From Planctomycetota bacterium (GTDB lineage: Bacteria; Planctomycetota; UBA1135; UBA2386): a stretch of 9,191 nt of DNA. The notes under the pieces were generated by a model. That model was not told where the DNA came from and searched no databases. It was given only the letters and a program-made list of their open reading frames with translations. The translations under genes and the position numbers were made by a program. Of the stretch, positions 1-6,465 are shown one piece after another (position 1 is the stretch's first letter; every line of letters starts with the position of its first letter). The stretch is from assembly GCA_947455805.1 (NCBI GenBank), contig CANGSN010000096.1:1-9191 (forward strand). Reading direction: 5' to 3'.

Positions 1-225
1 CTGCTGCGCGCCTTGGTGCAGCGCGGCGACGCGATCGGCCTGAAGACGCTGGCGGCGATGCTCGACGAAGCCGAGGACACGATCGAAGAGGTGCTCGAGC
101 CGCACCTGATCCGCTGCGGGCTCTTGGCGCGCACGCCGCGCGGCCGCGTCGCCACGCCCCGCACCTACGAGCACCTGCAGCTCGATCCGCCGAAGACGAA
201 ACCCGGCGAACTGCCGTTCGCTTGA
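1..225 (+). CDS. ruvB: RuvB Holliday-junction branch-migration helicase, C-terminal fragment
   Basis: The reading frame is open from the first base, so the 5' part lies outside the window; 74 codons and a TGA stop are present. The fragment matches the C-terminal winged-helix domain of RuvB. An N-terminal helix (LLRALVQRGDAIGLKTLA) leads into the DEAEDTIEEVLEPHLIRCGL recognition region. The family signature RTPRGRVATP follows at about residues 40-49, with YEHL just after it. In this family the winged helix contacts DNA while the missing AAA+ part drives the RuvAB motor at Holliday junctions. The tail after YEHLQL is Pro/Lys-rich (DPPKTKPGELPFA), as often seen in RuvB. tgt follows on the same strand after 55 bases, a common ruvB neighbourhood. 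Identification is confident; nothing can be said about the ATPase motifs. Confidence 0.93.
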   Translation: MLRALVQRGDAIGLKTLAAMLDEAEDTIEEVLEPHLIRCGLLARTPRGRVATPRTYEHLQLDPPKTKPGELPFA

Positions 226-280
226 TCCTTCGCGTGATCCCGCCGTCCCGGCCAACGCCCTCGCCCACCCGCACCTCCTC

Positions 281-1363
281 GTGACCGCGTTCCGCTTCGA
301 ACTGCTCGGCCAGAACGGCAAGCTCCGCCGCGGCCGCTTCCACACTCCGCACGGCTCGTTCGAGACGCCGTGCTTCGCGCCGGTCGGCACCTACGCGACG
401 CTGAAGGGCCTGACGCCCGAACAGGTGAAGGCGACCGGCGCCGAGCTGATCCTCGCCAACAGCTACCACCTGCACGTGCGACCCGGTGCCGAACGCGTCG
501 AGCGCCTCGGCGGCCTGCACAAGTTCATGGGCTGGGACGGGCCGATCCTGACCGACAGCGGCGGCTACCAGGTGTTCTCGCTCGGCGGCAAGGTCAAGGT
601 CGACGACGGCGGCGTCACCTTCCAGTCGGTGATCGACGGCAGCTCGCACCGTTGCACGCCGGAGTCGGTGCTGACGTTCCAGAAGCAGCTCGGCCCCGAC
701 ATCGCGATGGTGCTCGACCACTGCCCGCCGGGCGACGCCGACCTGCCGACGCAGCGCGACGCGCACGAACGCACGCTGCGCTGGGCCCGCATGGCGCGCG
801 ACGTGCACGACCGCTGGGGCGGCAGCGCGCGCGGCCAGGCGGTGTTCGGCATCTGCCAGGGCGGCATCGATCCGGATCTGCGCGCCGCCAGTGCGGTGGC
901 GATGGCGGCGATGGACTTCGACGGCTACGCGATCGGCGGCCTCAGCGTCGGCGAGACCAAGGCGCAGATGGCGGTGGCGCTCGACGCCGCGGTCGACCAC
1001 CTGCCCACCGGCAAGATCCGCTACATGATGGGCGTCGGCATGCCGGAGGACCTGCTGGCGGCGACGGCGCAGGGCGTCGACATGTTCGACTGCGTGGTGC
1101 CGACCCGCCACGGCCGCAACCACACCGCGTTCGGCGCCGACGGCACGTCGCTGAAGCTGCGCAACGCGCAGTACGCCGACGACCCGAACCCGCTGGTGGA
1201 CGGCTGCGGTTGCTACTGCTGCCGCAAGTATTCACGCGCCTACCTGCGGCATCTCGCCGTCGCCGACGAGATGCTCGCGGGCATCCTGCTCTCGATCCAC
1301 AACATCCACTTCCTGCAGGACCTGATGCGCAGCATCCGCGCGCGGGCCGAAGGAGCCGCCTGA
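281..1363 (+). CDS. tgt: Queuine tRNA-ribosyltransferase (tRNA-guanine transglycosylase)
   Basis: The protein has 360 residues, close to the usual bacterial length of about 370-380. It exchanges guanine-34 of GUN anticodons for preQ1 in the cytoplasm, the base-exchange step of queuosine synthesis. The TIM-barrel signatures are intact. TDSGGYQ at 91-97 carries the expected general acid/base Asp92. LDHCPP carries Asp146. GICQGG and GGLSVGE (219-225) form the substrate pocket. MFDCVVPTRHGRN carries the expected nucleophile Asp270. The zinc site is complete: Cys309, Cys311, Cys314 and His340, with the family's CxCx2C...H spacing. The GTG start is the only plausible one: the in-frame codons just upstream offer no start, and FRFELLG aligns with the normal family beginning. 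It is preceded by pyrimidine-rich cacctcctc and has no Shine-Dalgarno sequence. No queA lies between ruvB and tgt, unlike the common ruvB-queA-tgt order. Confidence 0.98.
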   Translation: MTAFRFELLGQNGKLRRGRFHTPHGSFETPCFAPVGTYATLKGLTPEQVKATGAELILANSYHLHVRPGAERVERLGGLHKFMGWDGPILTDSGGYQVFSLGGKVKVDDGGVTFQSVIDGSSHRCTPESVLTFQKQLGPDIAMVLDHCPPGDADLPTQRDAHERTLRWARMARDVHDRWGGSARGQAVFGICQGGIDPDLRAASAVAMAAMDFDGYAIGGLSVGETKAQMAVALDAAVDHLPTGKIRYMMGVGMPEDLLAATAQGVDMFDCVVPTRHGRNHTAFGADGTSLKLRNAQYADDPNPLVDGCGCYCCRKYSRAYLRHLAVADEMLAGILLSIHNIHFLQDLMRSIRARAEGAA

Positions 1364-1368
1364 AGGTG
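1363..1368 (+). promoter_or_regulatory. Ribosome-binding site of the exported phosphoesterase gene
   Basis: AAGGTG lies 5 bases before the ATG at 1374 and overlaps the last base of the tgt stop codon. It supports this start and suggests translation follows on from tgt. Confidence 0.5.
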
Positions 1369-1373
1369 TCCGC

Positions 1374-2594
1374 ATGAACCGAACGTCGTCGCTGCTGTTC
1401 CCGCTCGCCCTCGCGCTTGCCACGGCGCTGGTCCCACAGCGCCTGTGGGCGCAGGAGCCGGCGGCCGAGGAGATGCTGGCGGGGCAGCGCCTGCAGTCGT
1501 TCCGCGTCGGCACCTGGAACCTCGAGTTCCTCGGCGCCGAAGGCAACTTCCGCAACAACCTGCCGCCGCGCGGTGCCGCCGACCTGCAGGCGATCGGCCG
1601 CAAGATCGCCGAGCTCGGCGTCTGCATCCTGGCCGTGCAGGAGATCAACGACGAAGGCACGCTGAAGCAGGTCGCGGCCGCCGCCGGTCCGCAGTGGGAC
1701 GCGTTCCTCGGCACCAGCGGCGCCTGGACGGACCGACCGGTCGCCCAGCGCATCGGCTTCGTCTACGACAAGAACACCGTCGACCTGCTGTTCGCCGAAG
1801 AACTGCTGCAGCTGCCGCGCGAGTTCGAAGGCGAGTCGATCTTCCACCGCGTGCCGGTGACGGCGGTGTGGAAGCACAAGCCGAGCGGCTGCGACTTCCG
1901 CCTCGTCACCGTGCACCTGAAGGCCGGCCAGAAGCCCGACGACAAGAAGAAGCGCCGCGGGGAAGCATCGGCGCTGTCGGGCTGGCTCGACACGCTGGCG
2001 CGCCAGGCGAACGAGGACCCGGACGTCGTCGTGCTCGGCGACTTCAACAGCACCTACGGCACCGAGCCCGAGCAGATCTTCGAGCAGAGCGGCCTGCGCA
2101 AGTACCTCGACCAGACGTCGGCGTCGCCGACGATCATGCACTTCCCGGAGCCGATCGATCAGGTCGTCGTGTCCGACGGCTGCGTCGAGGTGCGCCGCAC
2201 CTCGCTGCAGGTCGCCAGCGACTTCGGCGGGCTCGGCAAGGACGCGTGGCGCCAGACCTACAGCGACCACTACCCGGTGACGATCCAGCTGCGCTGCGCC
2301 AACGACGACGACCCGCAGGCGACGTTCTGGCGCGGCGGCCCGGAGCAGGTGCTGCCGCTGTCGCAGCGCCGTCCGCGCGAAGACGGTCGCGAGCCGGGCC
2401 GCGAGATCGGCAAGCCGATCGCGTGGCCCTACACGCAGGGGCGCCGCGTGCAGCTGCTCGCCGGCGGCGTCAGCTACTCGGGCACCCTGGTTCGCGATCT
2501 GGCGCAGGACGGCACTGGCTGGGTGATGCTCGAGACCGATGGCGGCCTGGTCACCGTGCACGCGAGCCAGGTGGCGGCGCTGCGCATGCGCTGA
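1374..2594 (+). CDS. Exported endonuclease/exonuclease/phosphatase-family (DNase I-like) enzyme with C-terminal beta extension
   Basis: The protein has 406 residues. Residues 1-26 form a signal peptide: Arg3, a hydrophobic Leu/Ala stretch, then LWA before QEP. Residues about 43-307 carry the full metal-dependent phosphoesterase set: GTWNLEF (Asn49), VQEIND (Glu90), VHLKAG (His181), LGDFNST (Asp223, Asn225), IDQVVVSD (Asp262) and SDHYPV (Asp298-His299). This predicts hydrolysis of phosphodiester or phosphomonoester bonds outside the cytoplasm. The substrate (DNA, RNA, phospholipid or inositol phosphate) cannot be told from motifs. After a charged linker (about 308-345), residues 355-405 form a small beta-rich unit (RRVQLLAGGVSYSGTLVRD ... 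VMLETDGG) that looks SH3/LSm-like and is not part of the core fold. The start lies 10 bases after the tgt stop, with an AAGGTG ribosome site 5 bases upstream, so co-transcription with tgt is likely. Fold confident, substrate unknown. Confidence 0.9.
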   Translation: MNRTSSLLFPLALALATALVPQRLWAQEPAAEEMLAGQRLQSFRVGTWNLEFLGAEGNFRNNLPPRGAADLQAIGRKIAELGVCILAVQEINDEGTLKQVAAAAGPQWDAFLGTSGAWTDRPVAQRIGFVYDKNTVDLLFAEELLQLPREFEGESIFHRVPVTAVWKHKPSGCDFRLVTVHLKAGQKPDDKKKRRGEASALSGWLDTLARQANEDPDVVVLGDFNSTYGTEPEQIFEQSGLRKYLDQTSASPTIMHFPEPIDQVVVSDGCVEVRRTSLQVASDFGGLGKDAWRQTYSDHYPVTIQLRCANDDDPQATFWRGGPEQVLPLSQRRPREDGREPGREIGKPIAWPYTQGRRVQLLAGGVSYSGTLVRDLAQDGTGWVMLETDGGLVTVHASQVAALRMR

Positions 2595-2611
2595 GGATCG
2601 CGCTCGCGGCG

Positions 2612-2896
2612 TCACCCGAGGAAGAACAGTCCCGTCGCACAGCCGAGCAGCAGCACGACCAGCAGCAGCGCCGTGACCACGATCCAGCGCGGCGTGCGGC
2701 TCGGCGGCAGCGCGTTCGGGTCGTCGCCGTAGTGGTCCGGGATCTCGACGCTGCGGTAGTCGATCTCCTCCTGGCTCTGCCAACCGGTGTCGGCGTCGCT
2801 GCCGCACTCGCGGCACGCCTTGCTACCGACCACGACGTCGGCGCCGCAGTGACCACAGACGAACGTCTCCGGCGGCTTCTTCGCGCGGCGCTTCAC
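2612..2896 (-). CDS. Small zinc-ribbon protein with one C-terminal transmembrane helix
   Basis: The protein has 94 residues and starts with GTG at 2896. A basic N-terminus (KRRAKK) precedes a four-cysteine zinc ribbon: Cys14-x2-Cys17 (CGHC) and Cys28-x2-Cys31 (CREC). An acidic, flexible segment follows (SQEEIDYRSVEIPDHYGDDP). Residues about 70-93 form a single hydrophobic helix (WIVVTALLLVVLLLG...), so it is probably a tail-anchored inner-membrane protein with the ribbon in the cytoplasm. The start is fixed by a GGAGGA ribosome site 6 bases upstream and a GTGA overlap with the stop of the upstream GH172 gene. This implies translational coupling. I recognise no specific family beyond the zinc-ribbon fold. 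A structural, nucleic-acid-binding or adaptor role is possible, but none is shown. It converges with the phosphoesterase gene with 17 bases between the two stops. Confidence 0.8.
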   Translation of the reverse strand: MKRRAKKPPETFVCGHCGADVVVGSKACRECGSDADTGWQSQEEIDYRSVEIPDHYGDDPNALPPSRTPRWIVVTALLLVVLLLGCATGLFFLG

Positions 2897-4914
2897 GGCA
2901 GTTCCTCCAGCACCACGTAGTCGAGCCCGACCATGTGCGACGGGTTCGCCAGCGCGTTCTTGCCGACGATCCGAAGCCGCAGTTCGTGCTCGCCCGCCGC
3001 CAGTTCGACGTCGCCGAGCGTGCGCAGCCCACTGCTGGCGACCTTCGCCGCGTAGCCGTCGAACGGTGCCCCGATCGCCTTGTCGCCGACCTGCACCTGC
3101 ACGATCGCGAAGTCGTCGGCGACGACGAACGCCGCCCGCAACCGGTAGCGCCCGGCCTTCGCCACCGGCAGCGCCAGCACCAGCGCATCGCCGGGTTTGG
3201 CATCGCGCCACCAGCGATGCTTGTCGCTGGAGAACGTCTGGTCGAACACGCCGAGGTCCTGCACCTCGTGCACGCCCGCTGGGCACGCCAGCACGCGCAG
3301 CGCTTCGCCTTCGAGTGCCTTGTCGGCGACGAACACCGGCGGCTGGTCGAGCCGCGGCAGCGCGCGGGCGGCGGCGTCCGGCACCGGCGGCAAGCCGGAC
3401 GAGGCACCCTTGGCCCCGTACCAGTACGCCACCGTCGCGTAGTCGACCTTCGCCTGCTCGACCCAGTGCCACACCTCGAGGTCGAAGCGGAACGAGCGTT
3501 CGAACGGCACGCTGTCGAGCAGGTGCAGCCGGTGCAGCTGCGTGAAGCCGAAGTTCATCGGCCCCTGGCACTCGATCTGCGCGTGCAGCGGCGACTGGAA
3601 CGGCGTCGGCTCGCACCACGCGTAGCCGAAGTAGTCCTCGGTGCCGGTGCCGAACCACGACGGGAACGCTTCGCCGTCGACGGTGAACTTCTCGTCGCCT
3701 TCGCCCCACCAGATGCGCGACGAGTTGCGGATGCGCAGCGTGCAGCCGACGAAGCGGCCCTTGCCCGTGGCGTCGAGCACGCGGTGGTCGCGGCGCGGCA
3801 GCGTGGGCATGCCGTACTGCTGGTGGTAGCTGGCGCGAAACAGCAGCGTGTCGTCCGGCAGACCACCCTCGGGCACACCGATCCCCATGCCACAGGTGAA
3901 CTCGACGTTGCCGCGCTCGCCTTCGGTCCGCACGTCGACGATGCCGCGGCTCGGGAACGGCATGGGCAACGTGCAGATCGCCGAGAAACCCTCGTTCGCC
4001 TGCAAGCCGAGGCTCCGCCAGGGGCACCAGGCCGGACCAGCGCCGAAGAAGTCGACGAGCGGCACGTCGACGGTCGTCTCGTCGCCGACGCGCACCACCA
4101 ACCGCGAACGCTGCAGCACGTCGAGCACCTCGGCGCGTGGTGCGCCGGGCTTCACACCGATCTCCAGCCACTGCAGCACACCGCCCGGAGCGATCGCCTT
4201 CGGCAGGTAGACGGTGCTGTTCCACACGTTCGACCAGGCGCCCTTCTGCAAGGCCTCGGCGCACTGCTGCACCGCGGGCGAAGCACTCTGCAGCTGCGCC
4301 GGCGCGAACGACTTCACTCCCGTGCCCGGCGCGAACTGCACGACGTCGACGTGGTAGTAGAGGTCGCCCGCGGTGCACGACAGCACCAGCGACTTGCCGA
4401 ACGGGATCGGCAGGTGGCAGTTGCCGCCCTTGCTGCGCATTCCGGCCAACGGCTCCGGCACCCCGTCGACCTTGCCGGCGAGCAACGCCGCGAAGTCGAC
4501 GCTCCAGACGCGCAGGCCGTCGATGTCGACGTGCAGCGTGCCCTGTGGATTCGCCGACCACAGCCGCGCCACGCAGCCGGGCCCCGTCGTGTCGGCGAGC
4601 ACGTACTCCTTGCCACCGGGGCCGTCGACGGTGCGCACGTAGTGGCCGCGGTCGTCGTTCGCGTACCAGGCGTCGGCATCGTTCGGGCCGGAACGCGAAC
4701 GGGGATCGAAGCTGCTCCACTGCACGCAGCGCTCGCCGGCAGGAGCTGGTCGGTAGAGCCAGCGCGGGTCGCGCAGGCGCTGCAGGCCGGCGGCGAGATC
4801 GAACGGCGGCGGCGACGGCGGGGATTGCGGCGCCGCCAGCAGTGCCGGGGGCAGCAGCAAGACGACGGCAGTCCTGGACACCGCGGCGGCGAACGAAGCG
4901 ACGAGCGCGCGCAT
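2893..4914 (-). CDS. Exported GH172 (DUF2961) family glycoside hydrolase with C-terminal carbohydrate-binding-like domain
   Basis: The protein has 673 residues from the ATG at 4914. An in-frame GTG at 4938 would add eight residues (MDLWYSIA) before a normal signal peptide (MRALVASFAAAVSRTAVVLL), so the ATG is preferred; neither start has a clear ribosome site. Residues about 50-490 show the DUF2961 pattern: WSSFDPRSRSGPNDADAW, DTTGPGCVARLWSANPQG, VDFFGAGPAW, LPMPFP, WGEGDEKFTVDG, GTGTEDYFGYAW and MNFGFTQLHRLHLLDSVPF. Family members act on alpha-D-fructofuranosides and alpha-D-arabinofuranosides as multimers. Glu405 (GEGDEKF) and Glu426 (GTEDYF) are 21 residues apart, the spacing I recall for the two catalytic glutamates of the Bifidobacterium enzyme. 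The last roughly 130 residues (HEVQDLGVF ... GLDYVVLEELP) look like a jelly-roll carbohydrate-binding domain. The likely site is the periplasm or cell surface. The exact sugar is unknown. Confidence 0.9.
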   Translation of the reverse strand: MRALVASFAAAVSRTAVVLLLPPALLAAPQSPPSPPPFDLAAGLQRLRDPRWLYRPAPAGERCVQWSSFDPRSRSGPNDADAWYANDDRGHYVRTVDGPGGKEYVLADTTGPGCVARLWSANPQGTLHVDIDGLRVWSVDFAALLAGKVDGVPEPLAGMRSKGGNCHLPIPFGKSLVLSCTAGDLYYHVDVVQFAPGTGVKSFAPAQLQSASPAVQQCAEALQKGAWSNVWNSTVYLPKAIAPGGVLQWLEIGVKPGAPRAEVLDVLQRSRLVVRVGDETTVDVPLVDFFGAGPAWCPWRSLGLQANEGFSAICTLPMPFPSRGIVDVRTEGERGNVEFTCGMGIGVPEGGLPDDTLLFRASYHQQYGMPTLPRRDHRVLDATGKGRFVGCTLRIRNSSRIWWGEGDEKFTVDGEAFPSWFGTGTEDYFGYAWCEPTPFQSPLHAQIECQGPMNFGFTQLHRLHLLDSVPFERSFRFDLEVWHWVEQAKVDYATVAYWYGAKGASSGLPPVPDAAARALPRLDQPPVFVADKALEGEALRVLACPAGVHEVQDLGVFDQTFSSDKHRWWRDAKPGDALVLALPVAKAGRYRLRAAFVVADDFAIVQVQVGDKAIGAPFDGYAAKVASSGLRTLGDVELAAGEHELRLRIVGKNALANPSHMVGLDYVVLEELP
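2903..2908 (-). promoter_or_regulatory. Strong Shine-Dalgarno for the zinc-ribbon gene, inside the GH172 3' end
   Basis: The minus strand reads GGAGGA, 6 bases before the GTG at 2896. It lies within the Leu-Glu-Glu-Leu-Pro codons that end the GH172 enzyme. It is the most canonical ribosome site seen in the window, and it decides the start of the small gene. Confidence 0.65.
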
Positions 4915-4956
4915 GGCGATGGAATACCACAGGTCCACGCAGCGGATTCTTGCGAA

Positions 4957-4974
4957 GTCGCGAGCCGACGCGAC
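4957..4974. promoter_or_regulatory. Inverted repeat in the divergent GH172 / Omp85 intergenic region
   Basis: GTCGCG and CGCGAC form a perfect 6-base inverted repeat around a 6-base spacer (AGCCGA). It lies between the divergent starts at 4914 and 4987 and could be an operator half-site pair or a leader hairpin of the barrel gene. In DNA this GC-rich a 6-base repeat can occur by chance. I see no convincing -35/-10 boxes in this gap. Confidence 0.25.
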
Positions 4975-4986
4975 GATCCGGCGCCG

Positions 4987-6342
4987 ATGCCGTTGCCGTC
5001 CCTGAACAAGTGCCTCTGGTCACTGCCGCTGTGCTTGCTCGCCGTGGCGGCACCCGCCCAGCAGGACCCACCCCAGCAGCCCGAGCGCCCGCCGTTCGAT
5101 CCGCTGCGCGGCATGGACCCCGACGGCCGCATCGAGAAGCCGCCGATCCCCGACGACGTGCCGCATCCCGAGCGCTGGCGCTATACGCCGGAGGCGCGCA
5201 TCAAGCCGGGCTCGGTGCTCGAACGCTTCCTGGTCAGCAGCTTCGTGTCGCCGATCCTGTTCCGCGAGAAGGACATCGGCTTCGGCGGCGGCGTCGCGCT
5301 GACCGACGTCGACTTCGGCGACAACCGCTACCACGACTTCGCCAACGTGCTGCTGACCTACAGCGAAGAAGGCCAGCAGGCCTACCGCATCAACTGGTCG
5401 CGCTGGCTGAACCATCGCGAGCTGCCGACCGGCGGCGTGCTGCGTGAAGAACGCGGCCGACTGTTCGGGCGGCTTGGCTACGAGAAGACGCTGACGCGGC
5501 GCTTCTTCGGGTTCGGCAGCCGCACGCGCAAGTCCGCCGAGACCAGCTACACCGAAGAGCTGACCGGCGTCGGCTTCGGCATCCGCTTCTCGCTGCCCGA
5601 CGCCGGCAGCGACTGGGTGCTGCGCAGCGACCTGCACTACGAACACCACGGGCTGTCGCGCGGCCGCGTCGAGGACGTCGACAGCACGGACACCGTCTTC
5701 GCCACCGACTTCGCCGACGCCGACGGCGTCCATCAGCTGTGGTCGCTGAACAGCGTCGCCTGGGACACGCGCGACAGCCTGCACCAGGCCTACCGCGGCA
5801 GCCGCATCGGCGGCAGCGCCAACGTCGCCTGGGGCACCGGCGGCGACTTCGGCGCGATCGTCGGCGTCGACGCGCAGCACGTGATCCCGCTGCCGGGCCT
5901 GTTCCACAACGGCGCCAAGGGCCGTGAGGAGAACCCACCGACCGACGTGCTGGCGTTCGCGGCCTTCGTCAACGACACCCTCGGCGAACTGCCCTACTAC
6001 AGCCTGCCGACGCTCGGCGGCAGCCACACGCTGCGCGGCTTCATCCAGAACCGCTTCACCGACCGCGCCAGCGCCCACGCGTCGGCCGAGTACCGCGTGA
6101 ACCTGATCCCGCGCGGCATCACCTTCAGCGAGACCGTGCGCATCGAACGGCTCGGACTCGCCGTGTTCTACGAAGGCGGCACGGTGGCGCCGGGCCTCGA
6201 GTCGCTGCACGACGCGCGCTACCACGACAGCTACGGATTCGGCCTGCGGATGGCGTTCGCGCGCGAAGCGGTGTTCCGCGTCGACTGGGGCTATGGCACC
6301 GAAGGCACGAACTTCACGATCGCCTTCGGCAACACGTTCTGA
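4987..6342 (+). CDS. Omp85/BamA-like outer-membrane beta-barrel protein without POTRA domains
   Basis: The protein has 451 residues. The ATG at 4987 directly precedes a signal peptide (MPLPSLNKCLWSLPLCLLAV, then APA before QQ at residue 25). The same frame is open further upstream, but that part is antisense to the GH172 gene and has no coding character. Residues 25-75 are Pro-rich and unstructured. From about residue 78 (VLERFLVSSFVSPILF) to the end there are alternating amphipathic strands, many with aromatic girdle residues. GGSHTLRGF at 344-352 corresponds to the L6 (V/I/L)RGF motif of the Omp85/D15 surface-antigen barrel. AEYRVNL and a final Phe (IAFGNTF) also fit an outer-membrane barrel. 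There is no room for POTRA domains, so it resembles the short BamA/TamA-family barrels rather than BamA itself. Cargo or function is unknown. It is divergent from the GH172 gene, which may mean shared control. Confidence 0.88.
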   Translation: MPLPSLNKCLWSLPLCLLAVAAPAQQDPPQQPERPPFDPLRGMDPDGRIEKPPIPDDVPHPERWRYTPEARIKPGSVLERFLVSSFVSPILFREKDIGFGGGVALTDVDFGDNRYHDFANVLLTYSEEGQQAYRINWSRWLNHRELPTGGVLREERGRLFGRLGYEKTLTRRFFGFGSRTRKSAETSYTEELTGVGFGIRFSLPDAGSDWVLRSDLHYEHHGLSRGRVEDVDSTDTVFATDFADADGVHQLWSLNSVAWDTRDSLHQAYRGSRIGGSANVAWGTGGDFGAIVGVDAQHVIPLPGLFHNGAKGREENPPTDVLAFAAFVNDTLGELPYYSLPTLGGSHTLRGFIQNRFTDRASAHASAEYRVNLIPRGITFSETVRIERLGLAVFYEGGTVAPGLESLHDARYHDSYGFGLRMAFAREAVFRVDWGYGTEGTNFTIAFGNTF

Positions 6343-6465
6343 TCGGCGGCCCCACGCTCCCGCGATGCGGTGGACCGCAGCCGCGCACGCCGCCATGGGC
6401 CTTCTCAAGCGCTGCGCGCCAGCTAGCTTCTGCGCCGCCGCATCCTCGCGGTTTCTACGTTCTAC
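6343..6465. other. Intergenic region upstream of the 640-residue exported protein
   Basis: These 123 bases separate the barrel gene from the next start. A TGCGG-TGGA-CCGCA hairpin at 6366-6379 is only 5 base pairs and lacks a T-run, so it is a weak terminator candidate. A promoter for the downstream gene presumably lies here (the CTAGCTT near 6423 is the least GC-rich hexamer-like block), but I cannot define boxes. There is no Shine-Dalgarno before the ATG at 6466; the leader there is pyrimidine-rich (tttctacgttctac). Confidence 0.35.

Noticed and set aside
370..1377. A 335-codon plus-strand frame inside tgt
   Set aside because: It is an Arg-rich frame fully overlapping tgt, with no recognisable motif.
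942..2816. A 624-codon minus-strand open frame across tgt and the phosphoesterase gene
   Set aside because: It is a low-complexity Arg/Ala shadow; both plus-strand genes carry complete catalytic motifs.
4915..4938. GTG at 4938 as the start of the GH172 gene
   Set aside because: It would place MDLWYSIA before an otherwise normal signal peptide and has no ribosome site. It is kept only as an alternative.
2935..4986. Upstream extension of the Omp85-like gene into a 1135-residue protein
   Set aside because: This stretch is antisense to the GH172 gene and looks like a shadow translation. A proper signal peptide begins exactly at the ATG at 4987.
4987..5060. Lipoprotein signal on the Omp85-like protein
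   Set aside because: The cysteines near residues 9 and 16 are not in a lipobox, whereas APA before Gln25 fits ordinary signal peptidase cleavage.
2897..5071. Extension of the zinc-ribbon frame far upstream as one 819-codon protein
   Set aside because: The upstream part is an Arg-rich shadow of the GH172 gene in another frame. The GTG at 2896 with its GGAGGA site is the real start.
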